Position numbers and translations under genes: made by a program
Shown: positions 44,231 to 52,014 of the stretch, piece after piece
How the letters are laid out: each line of letters begins with the position of its first letter
Numbering within the stretch: the first letter of the stretch is position 1
Notes under the pieces: model-generated
The model's database searches: none
What the model was told of the DNA's origin: nothing
The model's input: the letters and a program-made list of their open reading frames with translations, nothing else
Source of the DNA: Pseudomonas morbosilactucae
Lineage (GTDB): Bacteria > Pseudomonadota > Gammaproteobacteria > Pseudomonadales > Pseudomonadaceae
DNA length: 58,890 bases
NCBI RefSeq assembly: GCF_023241715.1
Contig: NZ_JALQCW010000077.1
Location: forward strand, 1 to 58,890
Direction: 5' to 3'

Positions 44231-44265
44231 AAAAGGGCTCGGTTTCCGTGAAACCGAGCCCTTTT
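44231..44265 (+). terminator. Rho-independent terminator of gbdR
   Basis: Perfect 15-base arms AAAAGGGCTCGGTTT (44231-44245) and AAACCGAGCCCTTTT (44251-44265) with a 5-base loop. A and T runs on both sides make it usable by the small minus-strand gene as well. Confidence 0.95.
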
Positions 44266-44290
44266 TTCTGGCCTGGATGGCGTGGCCGTA

Positions 44291-44553
44291 TCAGGCGCGT
44301 TTGTGTTGCTGATACTCGGCCAGCGCCGGTAGCAACTGGCGATCGATGGCTTGGCGCACTGCCGGCAGAATGGTCGCGTTACCGGTCAGCATCTGTTCCA
44401 CCATGCCCTTGAGGGCCTTGGCCCGGGCATCGCTCAAACCCCGTACCGCACACTCGCAGGCTTCGTCGGCGCTGGCACGGCCGGCATCTCGAAACCCAGG
44501 GCCCGGAGTTGGCCCAGCAGGTCGTCCTGGTCAATCAAATCCGCGTGCATCAT
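44291..44553 (-). pseudogene. Small conserved-looking gene of unknown function, frameshifted by one base
   Basis: From ATG 44553, which has AAGGA 8 bases upstream, the frame reads MMHADLIDQDDLLGQLRALG and FEMPAV, then goes out of phase and stops early. One frame over it resumes with ASADEACECAVRGLSDARAK, continues through MVEQMLTGNATILPAVRQAI and RQLLPALAEYQQHKRA, and stops at 44291. Restoring one base near 44480 gives 87 residues of clean, mostly helical protein with two cysteines. I do not recognise the family. It lies between the convergent gbdR and cdhB. It is not a shadow: both halves have coherent coding character. Confidence 0.75.
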
Positions 44554-44820
44554 GACTCTTATCCTTTTTCAGGGAGCGTGGTCGTGAGCCGATTCTGGTA
44601 GCCGTTCCAAGTGGCGGCAAGGGCAAATCGTCGCGATGGCCCGTTTACCTATGAACAGGTCGTTTTCGGCTAACTTGTGGCGTCGCAGACTGTGCACACT
44701 GGGCTCAGCTGATACCGGGACGGTTTGGTCACCCTCACGCACAGCTCCTCAACAGCACTCCCTGCCTCGATCTTGTCACGGCTTGATCGGGGCTTTTTTT
44801 TGCCGGGAGTTTGCGCCTAT

Positions 44821-45297
44821 TCAGCGTTCCGGCGGCAAGGCCATGACTCGGCCGATGTAGGCCGGTCGCGGTAGCTTGGCGTGTTCGGCGCTGATGGCCT
44901 GCAGGCGATTGAGCAGCGCCTCGCTGAAGGGCGTCGAGCGCGGGCCGGCGAGGTCGACATGGAGCAGCATCTGCTCGTTGCCGGCCAGTTCCTGGGGATC
45001 ACCGACCTTATGCAGGCTGTGGTACAGGTGCAGGCGTTTGCGGTCGTGACCGATGATCTGGGTGTGCACTTCGACGTGGGTGTCGAGCTTCACTTCGTGC
45101 AGGTAATTGAGGTGCAGCTCCAGGGTGAACAGTGAGTGACCGCTTGCTTCGCGGTGTTCGCTGTCCAGGCCCAGTTGGTCCATCAGGGCGTCGGTGGCGT
45201 AGCTGAAAATCAGCAGGTAAAAGGCATCACGCAGGTGGCCGTTGTAGTCGACCCAATCGCTGATGACGTGGGTGCGGTAAGGGGTAAGCGCAGGCAT
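44821..45297 (-). CDS. cdhB: Thioesterase of carnitine catabolism, CdhB
   Basis: A 158-residue hotdog-fold protein of the 4-hydroxybenzoyl-CoA thioesterase type. The catalytic helix region SDWVDYNGHLRDAFYLLIF carries the conserved Asp/Asn-Gly-His. In the Pseudomonas carnitine route it hydrolyses betainyl-CoA to glycine betaine and CoA. Start at ATG 45297, with AGGAGATATTT before it; a longer reading passes through a REPIN and is rejected. It is the last gene after cdhC and cdhA on the minus strand, with a REPIN in the gap. Confidence 0.92.
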   Translation of the reverse strand: MPALTPYRTHVISDWVDYNGHLRDAFYLLIFSYATDALMDQLGLDSEHREASGHSLFTLELHLNYLHEVKLDTHVEVHTQIIGHDRKRLHLYHSLHKVGDPQELAGNEQMLLHVDLAGPRSTPFSEALLNRLQAISAEHAKLPRPAYIGRVMALPPER

Positions 45298-45313
45298 AAA
45301 TATCTCCTGGTCT

Positions 45314-45396
45314 GTAGGCGCCGGCTTGCCGGCGATGGCGTCTACCTGAGCGCTGCAAGGCTTCAGGGCGTCTTCGCTGGCAAGCCAGCTCCTACA
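45314..45396. repeat. REPIN
   Basis: GTAGGCGCCGGCTTGCCGGC at the left faces TTCGCTGGCAAGCCAGC followed by TCCTAC at the right. It sits inside the cdh operon, between cdhA and cdhB. Confidence 0.9.
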
Positions 45397-45401
45397 CGGG
45401 G

Positions 45402-46367
45402 TTAGTCGTGGAAGTTCATGCCGTGCTTGGCTTTGGTGGCTTTCACCGCGTCCAGCACCGCCAGCAGGCAATCATCACGATAGCGCTCCAGGGCCGAGAT
45501 GCTGTGGTGGCCCAGTTGCTCGGCGGTGCCTTCGACCACGTCATCGATCAGTTTGTCGGTCAGCTGCGGCGCAGGCAGGTAGGTCCAGGGCAGTTGCAGC
45601 GCCGGGCCGAACTGGGCCATGAAGTGACGCATGCCGGCGTCGCCCCCGGCCAGGGTATAGGTGAGGAAGGTGCCCATGAACGACCAGCGCAGGCCTGCGC
45701 CAAAACGGATCGCGTCGTCGATTTCGCCGGTGGTGGCCACGCCGTCATTGACCAAGTGCAGGGCCTCGCGCCACAGCGCTTCCAAGAGACGGTCTGCGAT
45801 AAACCCGGGAACCTCCTTGCGCACGTGCAATGGGCGCATGCCCAGGGATTCATAAACCTTGATCGCCGCTTGCACAGCTTCCGGCGCAGTGCGTTTGCCA
45901 CCGACCACTTCCACCAGCGGCAGCAGGTAAACCGGGTTGAACGGGTGACCCACCACACAGCGTTCCGGGTAAGTCGAGCCTTCGTAGAATTCGCTGGGCA
46001 GCAGGCCCGAGGTGCTGGAACCGATCAGGGCGTTGGGCTTGGCCGCTGCGCTGATCTGGCTGTGCAGTTGCAGTTTCAACTCCAGGCGTTCCGGGGCGCT
46101 TTCCTGGATGAAGTCGGCGTCTTTCACGCATTCCTCAATGGTGGCGACAAAGCGCAGCCGGTCTTGCGCGGCACCCGGCGCCAGGCCTTGTTGTTCCAGG
46201 GCACCCCAGGCATTGGCGACCCGCTTGCGCAGGCCGGCTTCAGCCCCCGGCGCCGGGTCCCAGGCCACCACGTCCAGGCCGTGGGCCAGGGCACGGGCCA
46301 CCCAACCGCTGCCGATCACGCCGCTGCCCAGGGCGGCGAAGGTTTTGATGTCAGTGATAAAGCTCAT
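45402..46367 (-). CDS. cdhA: L-carnitine dehydrogenase, CdhA
   Basis: A 321-residue NAD-dependent enzyme of the 3-hydroxyacyl-CoA dehydrogenase fold. It oxidises carnitine to 3-dehydrocarnitine. The NAD motif is LGSGVIGSGWVAR (Gly14, 16, 19). The catalytic region GSSTSGLLPSEF followed by VVGHPFNPVYLLPLVE holds the His-Pro-Phe-Asn signature, and EVPGFIADRLLEALWREALH is typical of the C-terminal domain. I start at ATG 46367 with TGGAG before it. It works before CdhC. Confidence 0.95.
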   Translation of the reverse strand: MSFITDIKTFAALGSGVIGSGWVARALAHGLDVVAWDPAPGAEAGLRKRVANAWGALEQQGLAPGAAQDRLRFVATIEECVKDADFIQESAPERLELKLQLHSQISAAAKPNALIGSSTSGLLPSEFYEGSTYPERCVVGHPFNPVYLLPLVEVVGGKRTAPEAVQAAIKVYESLGMRPLHVRKEVPGFIADRLLEALWREALHLVNDGVATTGEIDDAIRFGAGLRWSFMGTFLTYTLAGGDAGMRHFMAQFGPALQLPWTYLPAPQLTDKLIDDVVEGTAEQLGHHSISALERYRDDCLLAVLDAVKATKAKHGMNFHD

Positions 46368-46390
46368 CGTGTACTCCAGATAAACAATCC

Positions 46391-46462
46391 GTAGGGGCTG
46401 GCTGGCCAGAGAAACTGTTGGCGACCTTGCGGGCCCCTTCGCCGGCACGCCGGCTCCTACAG
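46391..46462. repeat. REPIN
   Basis: GTAGGGGCTGGCTGGCCAG at the left faces CGCCGGCACGCCGGCTCCTA at the right, between cdhC and cdhA. Confidence 0.85.
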
Positions 46463-46480
46463 AGGGACGGTGGATTCGGG

Positions 46481-47368
46481 TTAGCCGCGTTGGGTCAGGC
46501 CCATTTTTTTGCGGCCTTCGGCGGGTGTCAGGACCCGGGCGCCGAGACGGCTGAGGATTTCCGTGGCCCGTTCCACCAATTGGCCGTTGGTGGCGAGCAC
46601 GCCTTTGTCCAGCCACAGGTTGTCTTCCAGGCCGACCCGGACGTTGCCTCCCAGCAGCACCGCCTGGGCGGCCATGGGCATTTGCATGCGGCCGATGCCG
46701 AACCCGGCCCAGACCGCGTCCGCCGGCAGGTTGTCGACCATGGCTTTCATGGTGGTGGTGTCCGCCGGCGCGCCCCATGGAATGCCCAGGCACAGTTGGA
46801 ACAGCGGGTTATCCAGCAGGCCTTCCTTGATCATCTGCTTGGCGAACCACAGGTGCCCGGTGTCGAAAATCTCCAGCTCAGCCTTCACCCCCAGCGCCTG
46901 GATGCGCTTGGCGCCCGCCCGCAGTTGCGCCGGGGTGGAGACGTAAATGGTGTCGCCGTCGCCGAAGTTGAGGGTGCCGCAGTCCAGGGTGCAGATTTCC
47001 GGCAGCAGTGCCTCGACGTGGGCCAGACGGGTCAGGGGGCCCACCATGTCGGTGTTGGGGCCGAACTCCATGGGGTGTTCACCGGCGCCGATCTCCAGGT
47101 CGCCGCCCATGCCGGCGGTGAGGTTGACGATGATGTCGATGTCGGCTTCGCGAATACGCTCCATCACTTCGCGGTACAGCGCCACGTCGCGGCTGAACTT
47201 GCCGGTCTGCGGGGCACGGACGTGGCAATGCACCACCGTGGCACCGGCCTTGGCCGCTTCCACGGCGGCCGCGGCGATTTGCTTGGGGGTGACCGGCACA
47301 TGGGGGCTCTTGGCGGACGTGTCGCCAGCACCGGTGAGTGCGCAGGTGATGATGACGTCGTGGTTCAT
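46481..47368 (-). CDS. cdhC: Beta-keto acid cleavage enzyme (BKACE, DUF849), CdhC
   Basis: A 295-residue zinc TIM-barrel enzyme. With acetyl-CoA it cleaves 3-dehydrocarnitine to acetoacetate and betainyl-CoA. Metal ligands are in VVHCHVRAPQTGKFS (His-x-His) and the later glutamate-bearing FGIGRMQMPM segment; the start NHDVIITCALTGAGDTSAKS is the family's phosphate and substrate loop. It is the first enzyme gene of the cdhC-cdhA-cdhB run, preceded 86 bases upstream by caiX. Confidence 0.95.
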   Translation of the reverse strand: MNHDVIITCALTGAGDTSAKSPHVPVTPKQIAAAAVEAAKAGATVVHCHVRAPQTGKFSRDVALYREVMERIREADIDIIVNLTAGMGGDLEIGAGEHPMEFGPNTDMVGPLTRLAHVEALLPEICTLDCGTLNFGDGDTIYVSTPAQLRAGAKRIQALGVKAELEIFDTGHLWFAKQMIKEGLLDNPLFQLCLGIPWGAPADTTTMKAMVDNLPADAVWAGFGIGRMQMPMAAQAVLLGGNVRVGLEDNLWLDKGVLATNGQLVERATEILSRLGARVLTPAEGRKKMGLTQRG

Positions 47369-47454
47369 GGTGCAGGTTCCTTACAGGCGTGATTTTTGGG
47401 CATGGCTGCGCCATTCGCAGCCTGGGACGGCTGCGAGGCGCGGTTGCATTGGGC

Positions 47455-48399
47455 TTACTTGGCGGTCAGTTGCAGGTGTTCGGCGGCCGGCTTGCCATCG
47501 AAGGTGGTCACGCCTTCCAGCCAGCGCTGCTGGTCTTGCGGATGGTCCTTGAGCCATTGCCGAGCCGATTCCAGGGCGTCCTTGTGGTCGAGCAGCGGTT
47601 GCATCATTCGGCTCTCGTCCTCGGCGCTGAAGGTCAGGTTGCTCAACAGCCGACTGACGTTCGGGCACTGTTGGGCGTAGTTTGGCGCGGTCACGGTCCA
47701 GACCGTGGCCATGCCTTCGTTGGGCCCCAGGGCACCCTCGCTGCCGGTGAGGTAGGTCATTTTCTGATTGATGTTCATCGGGTGCGGTGCCCAGCCGAAG
47801 AACACGATGGCTTCGTTGCGTTTCACCGCGCGGCTCACCGCCGACAGCATGCCGGCCTCGCTGGATTCCACCAGTTGGAACTTGCCCAGGCCGAACTGGT
47901 TCTTGGCGATCATGTCCTTGATCTGGGTGTTGGCCCCCGAGCCGGGTTCGATGCCGTAGATTTTGCCGCCCAGCTCTTTTTCAAAGCGGGCGATGTCGGC
48001 AAATGTCTTCAGCCCCTTGTCGGCCAGGTAGGTGGGCACTGCCAGTGTGGCGCGCGCGTCCTTGAGGCTCGGTTCGGCCAGGACCTTGACTTGATTGGCC
48101 TCGACGAACGGCGTGATGGTCTGGGTCATCAGCGGGTTCCAGTAGCCGAGGAACATGTCCAGACGCTGGTCGCGGATGCCGGCGAAGATGATTTGCTGGG
48201 AGGCGCTGGTTTGTTTGGTCTTGTAGCCGAGGCCGTCGAGCAGCACTTGGGTCATGGCGCTGGTGGCGATCACGTCGGTCCAGTTGACCACGCCCAGGCG
48301 CACGTTCTGGCAACTGGCGGCATCGGCCGCGATGGCGCCGGAACTCAAGAAAACACTACCGCTGAGAGCAAGAGCACAGCTGCTGATCAATCGTTTCAT
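47455..48399 (-). CDS. caiX: Carnitine-binding periplasmic protein CaiX
   Basis: A 314-residue substrate-binding protein with signal peptide (SSGAIAADA). The sequence parallels ChoX throughout: RLGVVNWTDVIATSAMTQVL, YGIEPGSGANTQIKDM and VFFGWAPHPMN, with the Trp binding box. CaiX supplies carnitine to the CbcWV permease and ATPase, since no permease genes accompany it. GAGGAACCCACC precedes the ATG. It is the first gene of the minus-strand carnitine run, divergent from cdhR. Confidence 0.93.
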   Translation of the reverse strand: MKRLISSCALALSGSVFLSSGAIAADAASCQNVRLGVVNWTDVIATSAMTQVLLDGLGYKTKQTSASQQIIFAGIRDQRLDMFLGYWNPLMTQTITPFVEANQVKVLAEPSLKDARATLAVPTYLADKGLKTFADIARFEKELGGKIYGIEPGSGANTQIKDMIAKNQFGLGKFQLVESSEAGMLSAVSRAVKRNEAIVFFGWAPHPMNINQKMTYLTGSEGALGPNEGMATVWTVTAPNYAQQCPNVSRLLSNLTFSAEDESRMMQPLLDHKDALESARQWLKDHPQDQQRWLEGVTTFDGKPAAEHLQLTAK

Positions 48400-48496
48400 G
48401 GTGGGTTCCTCGGCAGGTCGTTATTGTCGGTCCCGGCGTCTTTGTGCGCTGGTGCCGCCACGTTACGCAGCTGGCGTCGGCTGAAAGCGCACAGTG

Positions 48497-48523
48497 GCGA
48501 CCCACTCTTGCACAGCAGCGACC
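48497..48523 (-). promoter_or_regulatory. 21-base-spaced GGTCGC pair upstream of caiX
   Basis: On the minus strand GGTCGC occurs at 48523-48518 and again at 48502-48497, 21 bases apart, in the gap between caiX and cdhR. Spacing and core match the repeats upstream of choX. CdhR or GbdR binding is a guess from position. Confidence 0.55.
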
Positions 48524-48594
48524 TCCGCCCTTGTCGGGGGCTGGCGATTGGCGTATCACGGGCTCCACGCTACCCGCCCCTCGGAGTGCGTTTC

Positions 48595-49569
48595 ATGTCC
48601 CAGGATTTCTACTTTTTGCTGATGCCGGGCTTTTCCGCCATCGGCTTTATTTCGGCCATCGAGCCCCTGCGGGTGGCCAACCGCTTTCGCGGGGAGTTGT
48701 ATCGCTGGCATGTGCTGAGCTGCGACGGCGGGGCGGTATTGGCCAGCAATGGCATGTCGCTGAACGCCGATGCTGCGTTGGAGCCGCTGAAAAAAGGCGC
48801 AACCTTGTGGGTGGTGGCCGGGTTCGAACCGCTCAAGTGCGTCACTGCGCCTTTGGTGCACTGGTTGCGCCGCCTGGATCTGGAAGGTGTCACCCTGGGC
48901 GGTATCGACACCGGCAGCGTGGTCCTGGCCGATGCCGGCCTTCTGGAGGGCCATCGCCTGACCCTGCACTGGGAAGCGATCGAGGCATTCAAGGAGTCCT
49001 ACCCGCAGTTGCACGTCACCCAGGAACTGTTCGAGATCGACCGACGACGCATTACCTCGGCCGGAGGCACCGCATCCATCGACATGATGCTCGACCTGAT
49101 CGGCCAGGCCCATGGCGCGCCCTTGGCGATCCAGGTCAGCGAGCAATTTGTGCTGGGGCGTATTCGCCCGCGCAAGGACCACCAGCGCATGGAGGTCGCC
49201 ACCCGCTACGGCATCCGTAACCAGAAACTGGTGCAGGTGATTGGCGAAATGGAGCAACACAGCGAACCGCCGCTGAGCACCCTGGCCCTGGCCGAGTTGG
49301 TCAAGGTCACCCGGCGCCAACTGGAGCGCCTGTTTCGCCTGCACCTCAATGACACACCGAGCAACTTCTACCTGGGGCTGCGCCTGGAAAAGGCCCGACA
49401 ACTGCTGCGTCAGACCGACATGAGCGTGCTGGAAGTCAGCATCGCCTGCGGCTTTGAATCGCCGTCCTATTTCACCCGCAGCTACCGCGCCAGGTTTGCC
49501 AGCTGCCCACGGGAGGATCGGCGCCGAGAGGCTGCGCACACGGCCCCTCTGCAGGCGCCCATAGAGTAG
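48595..49569 (+). CDS. cdhR: GlxA/AraC-family activator of carnitine catabolism, CdhR
   Basis: A 324-residue relative of GbdR. The ligand domain starts FYFLLMPGFSAIGFISAIEP, and the C-terminal AraC part has LVKVTRRQLERLFRLHLNDT and SVLEVSIACGFESPSYFTRS. CdhR activates caiX-cdhCAB with carnitine in P. aeruginosa. I take ATG 48595, with GGAG 8 bases before it, as start; the frame is open far upstream but through the caiX gene on the other strand. It is divergent from caiX. Confidence 0.93.
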   Translation: MSQDFYFLLMPGFSAIGFISAIEPLRVANRFRGELYRWHVLSCDGGAVLASNGMSLNADAALEPLKKGATLWVVAGFEPLKCVTAPLVHWLRRLDLEGVTLGGIDTGSVVLADAGLLEGHRLTLHWEAIEAFKESYPQLHVTQELFEIDRRRITSAGGTASIDMMLDLIGQAHGAPLAIQVSEQFVLGRIRPRKDHQRMEVATRYGIRNQKLVQVIGEMEQHSEPPLSTLALAELVKVTRRQLERLFRLHLNDTPSNFYLGLRLEKARQLLRQTDMSVLEVSIACGFESPSYFTRSYRARFASCPREDRRREAAHTAPLQAPIE

Positions 49570-49575
49570 GCGCCG

Positions 49576-49989
49576 TTATTTTTTCAGCAGGGCCGAACAG
49601 GCGGTTTTGTAGGCTTCGTGCTGGTACTTGTTCAAGGTGCTTGGCAGCTCGAAGTTGTGCTTTTTATTCTGCGCATTGATGGTTTGTGGCGAGAGCAGGG
49701 TGACCTCGCAGTCCAGCAGCTGGAACACCCCCTCGATTTTAAAGGTGGTCGGGCCGCCGGCGAATTCACCTTTCTTGCTGCGCTTCTTGATGGCGAGGCG
49801 GCTGATACCGTTCTCACTGACAAAGGCCGCGACCTGGGCTGCGAACGCCTTGACGTTGGCCGCTTCGTCATCGTCTTCAAGGGCGATTTTCTTGGTGGCG
49901 ATGGCCACATGCTGCAGCGCGTCGCCCTGCAAGGAGGCAATGGCGAAGATGGCTTCACTGCCTTTGATTTCGATGCCGCAGATGCTCAT
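49576..49989 (-). CDS. DUF3010 family protein
   Basis: A 137-residue cytoplasmic protein starting MSICGIEIKGSEAIFAIASL, a pattern like an RNase H-type first strand, then RLAIKKRSKKGEFAGGPTTF and VTLLSPQTINAQNKKH. This matches the DUF3010 family, whose role is unknown. AAGGAACGCTC precedes the ATG. It is convergent with cdhR, 6 bases apart. A helix-turn-helix remnant lies upstream on the same strand. Confidence 0.85.
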   Translation of the reverse strand: MSICGIEIKGSEAIFAIASLQGDALQHVAIATKKIALEDDDEAANVKAFAAQVAAFVSENGISRLAIKKRSKKGEFAGGPTTFKIEGVFQLLDCEVTLLSPQTINAQNKKHNFELPSTLNKYQHEAYKTACSALLKK

Positions 49990-50022
49990 GAGCGTTCCTT
50001 AGATTCGGTAATGGCGTGCAGC

Positions 50023-50235
50023 TTACAGCTCCAACTGGTCGGCGCGAATGCCAAATGCCTGGGCGATTTTCTCGCGGGTGGCGCGGCGCGGCTTGGCCAC
50101 GCTTTCCTGTTGGGCGTAGGCCGGTCGGGAAACCCCCAGGCGTGTGGCGACTTCTTCGCTTACTGACGCTGTGTGGACTGGCAACCCTGCAACGTTGTCC
50201 ACATGTTGCCCATCAGGTAGTGGGTCGGTCCTCAC
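50023..50235 (-). pseudogene. Helix-turn-helix (Cro/CI-like) gene remnant
   Basis: The last 45 residues, VSEEVATRLGVSRPAYAQQE and on to REKIAQAFGIRADQLEL, are a convincing Cro/CI-type helix-turn-helix with its C-terminal end. The part before them (GTG start at 50235) does not look like the first helix of such a domain, and the reading runs close to a REPIN. It probably is the 3' half of a lost regulator or antitoxin-like gene. It ends 34 bases before the DUF3010 start. Confidence 0.5.
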
Positions 50236-50242
50236 CCATCCT

Positions 50243-50307
50243 GTAGGCGCTGGCTTGCCAGCGCTGGCGATCTTGAAGGGCCCCTCGCCAGCAAGCCGGC
50301 TCCTACA
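50243..50307. repeat. REPIN
   Basis: GTAGGCGCTGGCTTGCCAGC at the left faces CGCCAGCAAGCCGGCTCCTA at the right. With the helix-turn-helix remnant it fills the 336-base gap between the DUF3010 and LprI-like genes; nothing else was seen there. Confidence 0.88.
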
Positions 50308-50325
50308 ACGGCGTTGGCGACGGGG

Positions 50326-50727
50326 TTATTCCTGGGCGATGGACTCGATGAATTCCGAGCGCTCGTCGCTCATGCGCGACAAGCAGTCGTTGTTGGCGAT
50401 GGTGTAGGCCTTGCTGCCGGGCTTGGCCGGGAAGGTTTCGATCGCGCAATCGGCGTCGCGCTGCTTGAGCCACAGTTGCTGGGCATTCTTGACCTTGGCG
50501 CTGACGTCGCTGAGTTGCGCCTTGTCGTGGCCGTACAGGGTGCCTAGGCGCTCTAGCAGGCCCTGCACGTTGTCGTTGAGCAGTTGTTCGGCGGTGGTGC
50601 GGTTGTAGGTGGCACATTCCAGGGTCTGCACGTCGTTCTCGACGCCGTCGCATGGCGAGCTGTCAGCCTCTTCGGCGGCTTGTGCGCCGGTCGCCATCAG
50701 TGCCAAAGCCAGGAAAATCGGTTTCAT
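50326..50727 (-). CDS. LprI-like (DUF1311) periplasmic protein
   Basis: A 133-residue exported protein with a signal peptide ending TGAQA-AEE. The mature part has the four-Cys LprI/DUF1311 pattern: PCDGVENDVQTLECATYNRT, later WLKQRDADCAIETF and NNDCLSRM. LprI in mycobacteria inhibits lysozyme; for Pseudomonas members this is not shown. It is a single gene, divergent from the dgc operon. Confidence 0.85.
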   Translation of the reverse strand: MKPIFLALALMATGAQAAEEADSSPCDGVENDVQTLECATYNRTTAEQLLNDNVQGLLERLGTLYGHDKAQLSDVSAKVKNAQQLWLKQRDADCAIETFPAKPGSKAYTIANNDCLSRMSDERSEFIESIAQE

Positions 50728-50840
50728 CGCAGCGTCGCCCTAATCCAGTGAAGCATCCGTTGATGGGGCGAATTCTGGCGTAAGCCCCGGCTAAAGAACA
50801 GATGGCCCGATAGCCCGGTTGCAGGCCCTTTGTCGCCTGT

Positions 50841-50867
50841 TGACGCTTTCGGCAATTCCCCTGTCGT
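50841..50867 (+). promoter_or_regulatory. 21-base-spaced TGaCGc/TGtCGt pair upstream of the dgc operon
   Basis: TGACGCTTT (50841) and TGTCGTTTT (50862) repeat with a 21-base step, 100-120 bases before the first gene of the dgc operon. A TGTCGC at 50831 and a GGTCGC at 50878 flank them. This is a candidate GbdR site. The motif is short and could occur by chance. Confidence 0.45.
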
Positions 50868-50962
50868 TTTTGCACCCGGTCGCCCCGGCCCTCAAGCATA
50901 TGCTGACCCCAAAGCGCCGGCAGACGATTCGGCGCATGAATCGCCTAAAAGGGGACAGCCTG

Positions 50963-51940
50963 ATGAGCCCAGCCGAATTACACGCCGACAGCATCGTTAT
51001 CGACGGGCTGATCATTGCCAAGTGGAACCGCGAGCTGTTCGAGGACATGCGCAAGGGCGGCCTGACCGCGGCCAACTGCACCGTGTCGGTGTGGGAAGGC
51101 TTCCAGGCCACCATCAACAACATCGTCGCCAGCCAGAAACTGATTCGCGACAACAGCGACCTGGTGATCCCGGTCAAAACCACCGCCGACATCCGCCGGG
51201 CCAAGGAGCAGGGCAAGACCGGGATCATCTTCGGCTTCCAGAACGCCCATGCCTTTGAAGACCAATTGGGCTACGTGGAGATCTTCAAGCAGCTCGGCGT
51301 GGGCGTGGTACAGATGTGCTACAACACCCAGAACCTGGTGGGTACCGGTTGCTACGAGCGTGATGGCGGTCTCTCGGGTTTCGGTCGTGAAGTGGTCGCG
51401 GAAATGAACCGTGCCGGCATCATGTGCGACCTGTCCCACGTCGGTTCCAAGACCTCCGAGGAAGTCATCCTCGAATCCAAGAAGCCCGTCTGCTACTCCC
51501 ACTGCCTGCCGTCGGGGCTCAAGGAGCACCCGCGCAACAAGTCCGATGCAGAGTTGAAGTTCATTGCCGATCACGGCGGGTTTGTCGGCGTGACCATGTT
51601 TGCGCCGTTCCTGGCCAAAGGCATCGACTCGACCATCGACGACTACGCCGAAGCCATCGAATACACCATGAACATCGTCGGTGAAGACGCCATCGGCATC
51701 GGCACCGACTTCACCCAGGGCCATGGCCAGGATTTCTTCGAAATGCTGACCCATGACAAGGGCTACGCCCGGCGCCTGACCAACTTCGGCAAGATCATCA
51801 ACCCCCTGGGCATCCGCACCGTGGGCGAGTTCCCCAACCTTACCGAGACCCTGCTCAAGCGCGGCCATAGCGAGCGCGTGGTGCGCAAGATCATGGGCGA
51901 GAACTGGGTCAACGTCCTCAAGGACGTCTGGGGCGAGTAA
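50963..51940 (+). CDS. Peptidase M19 (renal dipeptidase) family protein with an atypical metal site
   Basis: A 325-residue TIM-barrel protein of the membrane dipeptidase family, first gene of the dimethylglycine operon. Two zinc-ligand histidines are present in CDLSHVG (His159) and CYSHC (His180). The usual N-terminal HxD is absent: after IDG come Leu16-Ile-Ile18. The bridging Glu (EGGHA in the family) is Gln93 in FQNAHAF. The protein may therefore bind one metal or none, and its reaction may not be peptide cleavage. The ATG at 50963 follows AGGGG. A DUF5943 gene comes 74 bases later. Confidence 0.88.
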   Translation: MSPAELHADSIVIDGLIIAKWNRELFEDMRKGGLTAANCTVSVWEGFQATINNIVASQKLIRDNSDLVIPVKTTADIRRAKEQGKTGIIFGFQNAHAFEDQLGYVEIFKQLGVGVVQMCYNTQNLVGTGCYERDGGLSGFGREVVAEMNRAGIMCDLSHVGSKTSEEVILESKKPVCYSHCLPSGLKEHPRNKSDAELKFIADHGGFVGVTMFAPFLAKGIDSTIDDYAEAIEYTMNIVGEDAIGIGTDFTQGHGQDFFEMLTHDKGYARRLTNFGKIINPLGIRTVGEFPNLTETLLKRGHSERVVRKIMGENWVNVLKDVWGE

Positions 51941-52014
51941 GCCACCGCTGACACTTCTTTTCCCCGGCCATCCGCGCCGGGGCATCAAAACGAATTTTCT
52001 GGAGTTAAGTTTCC

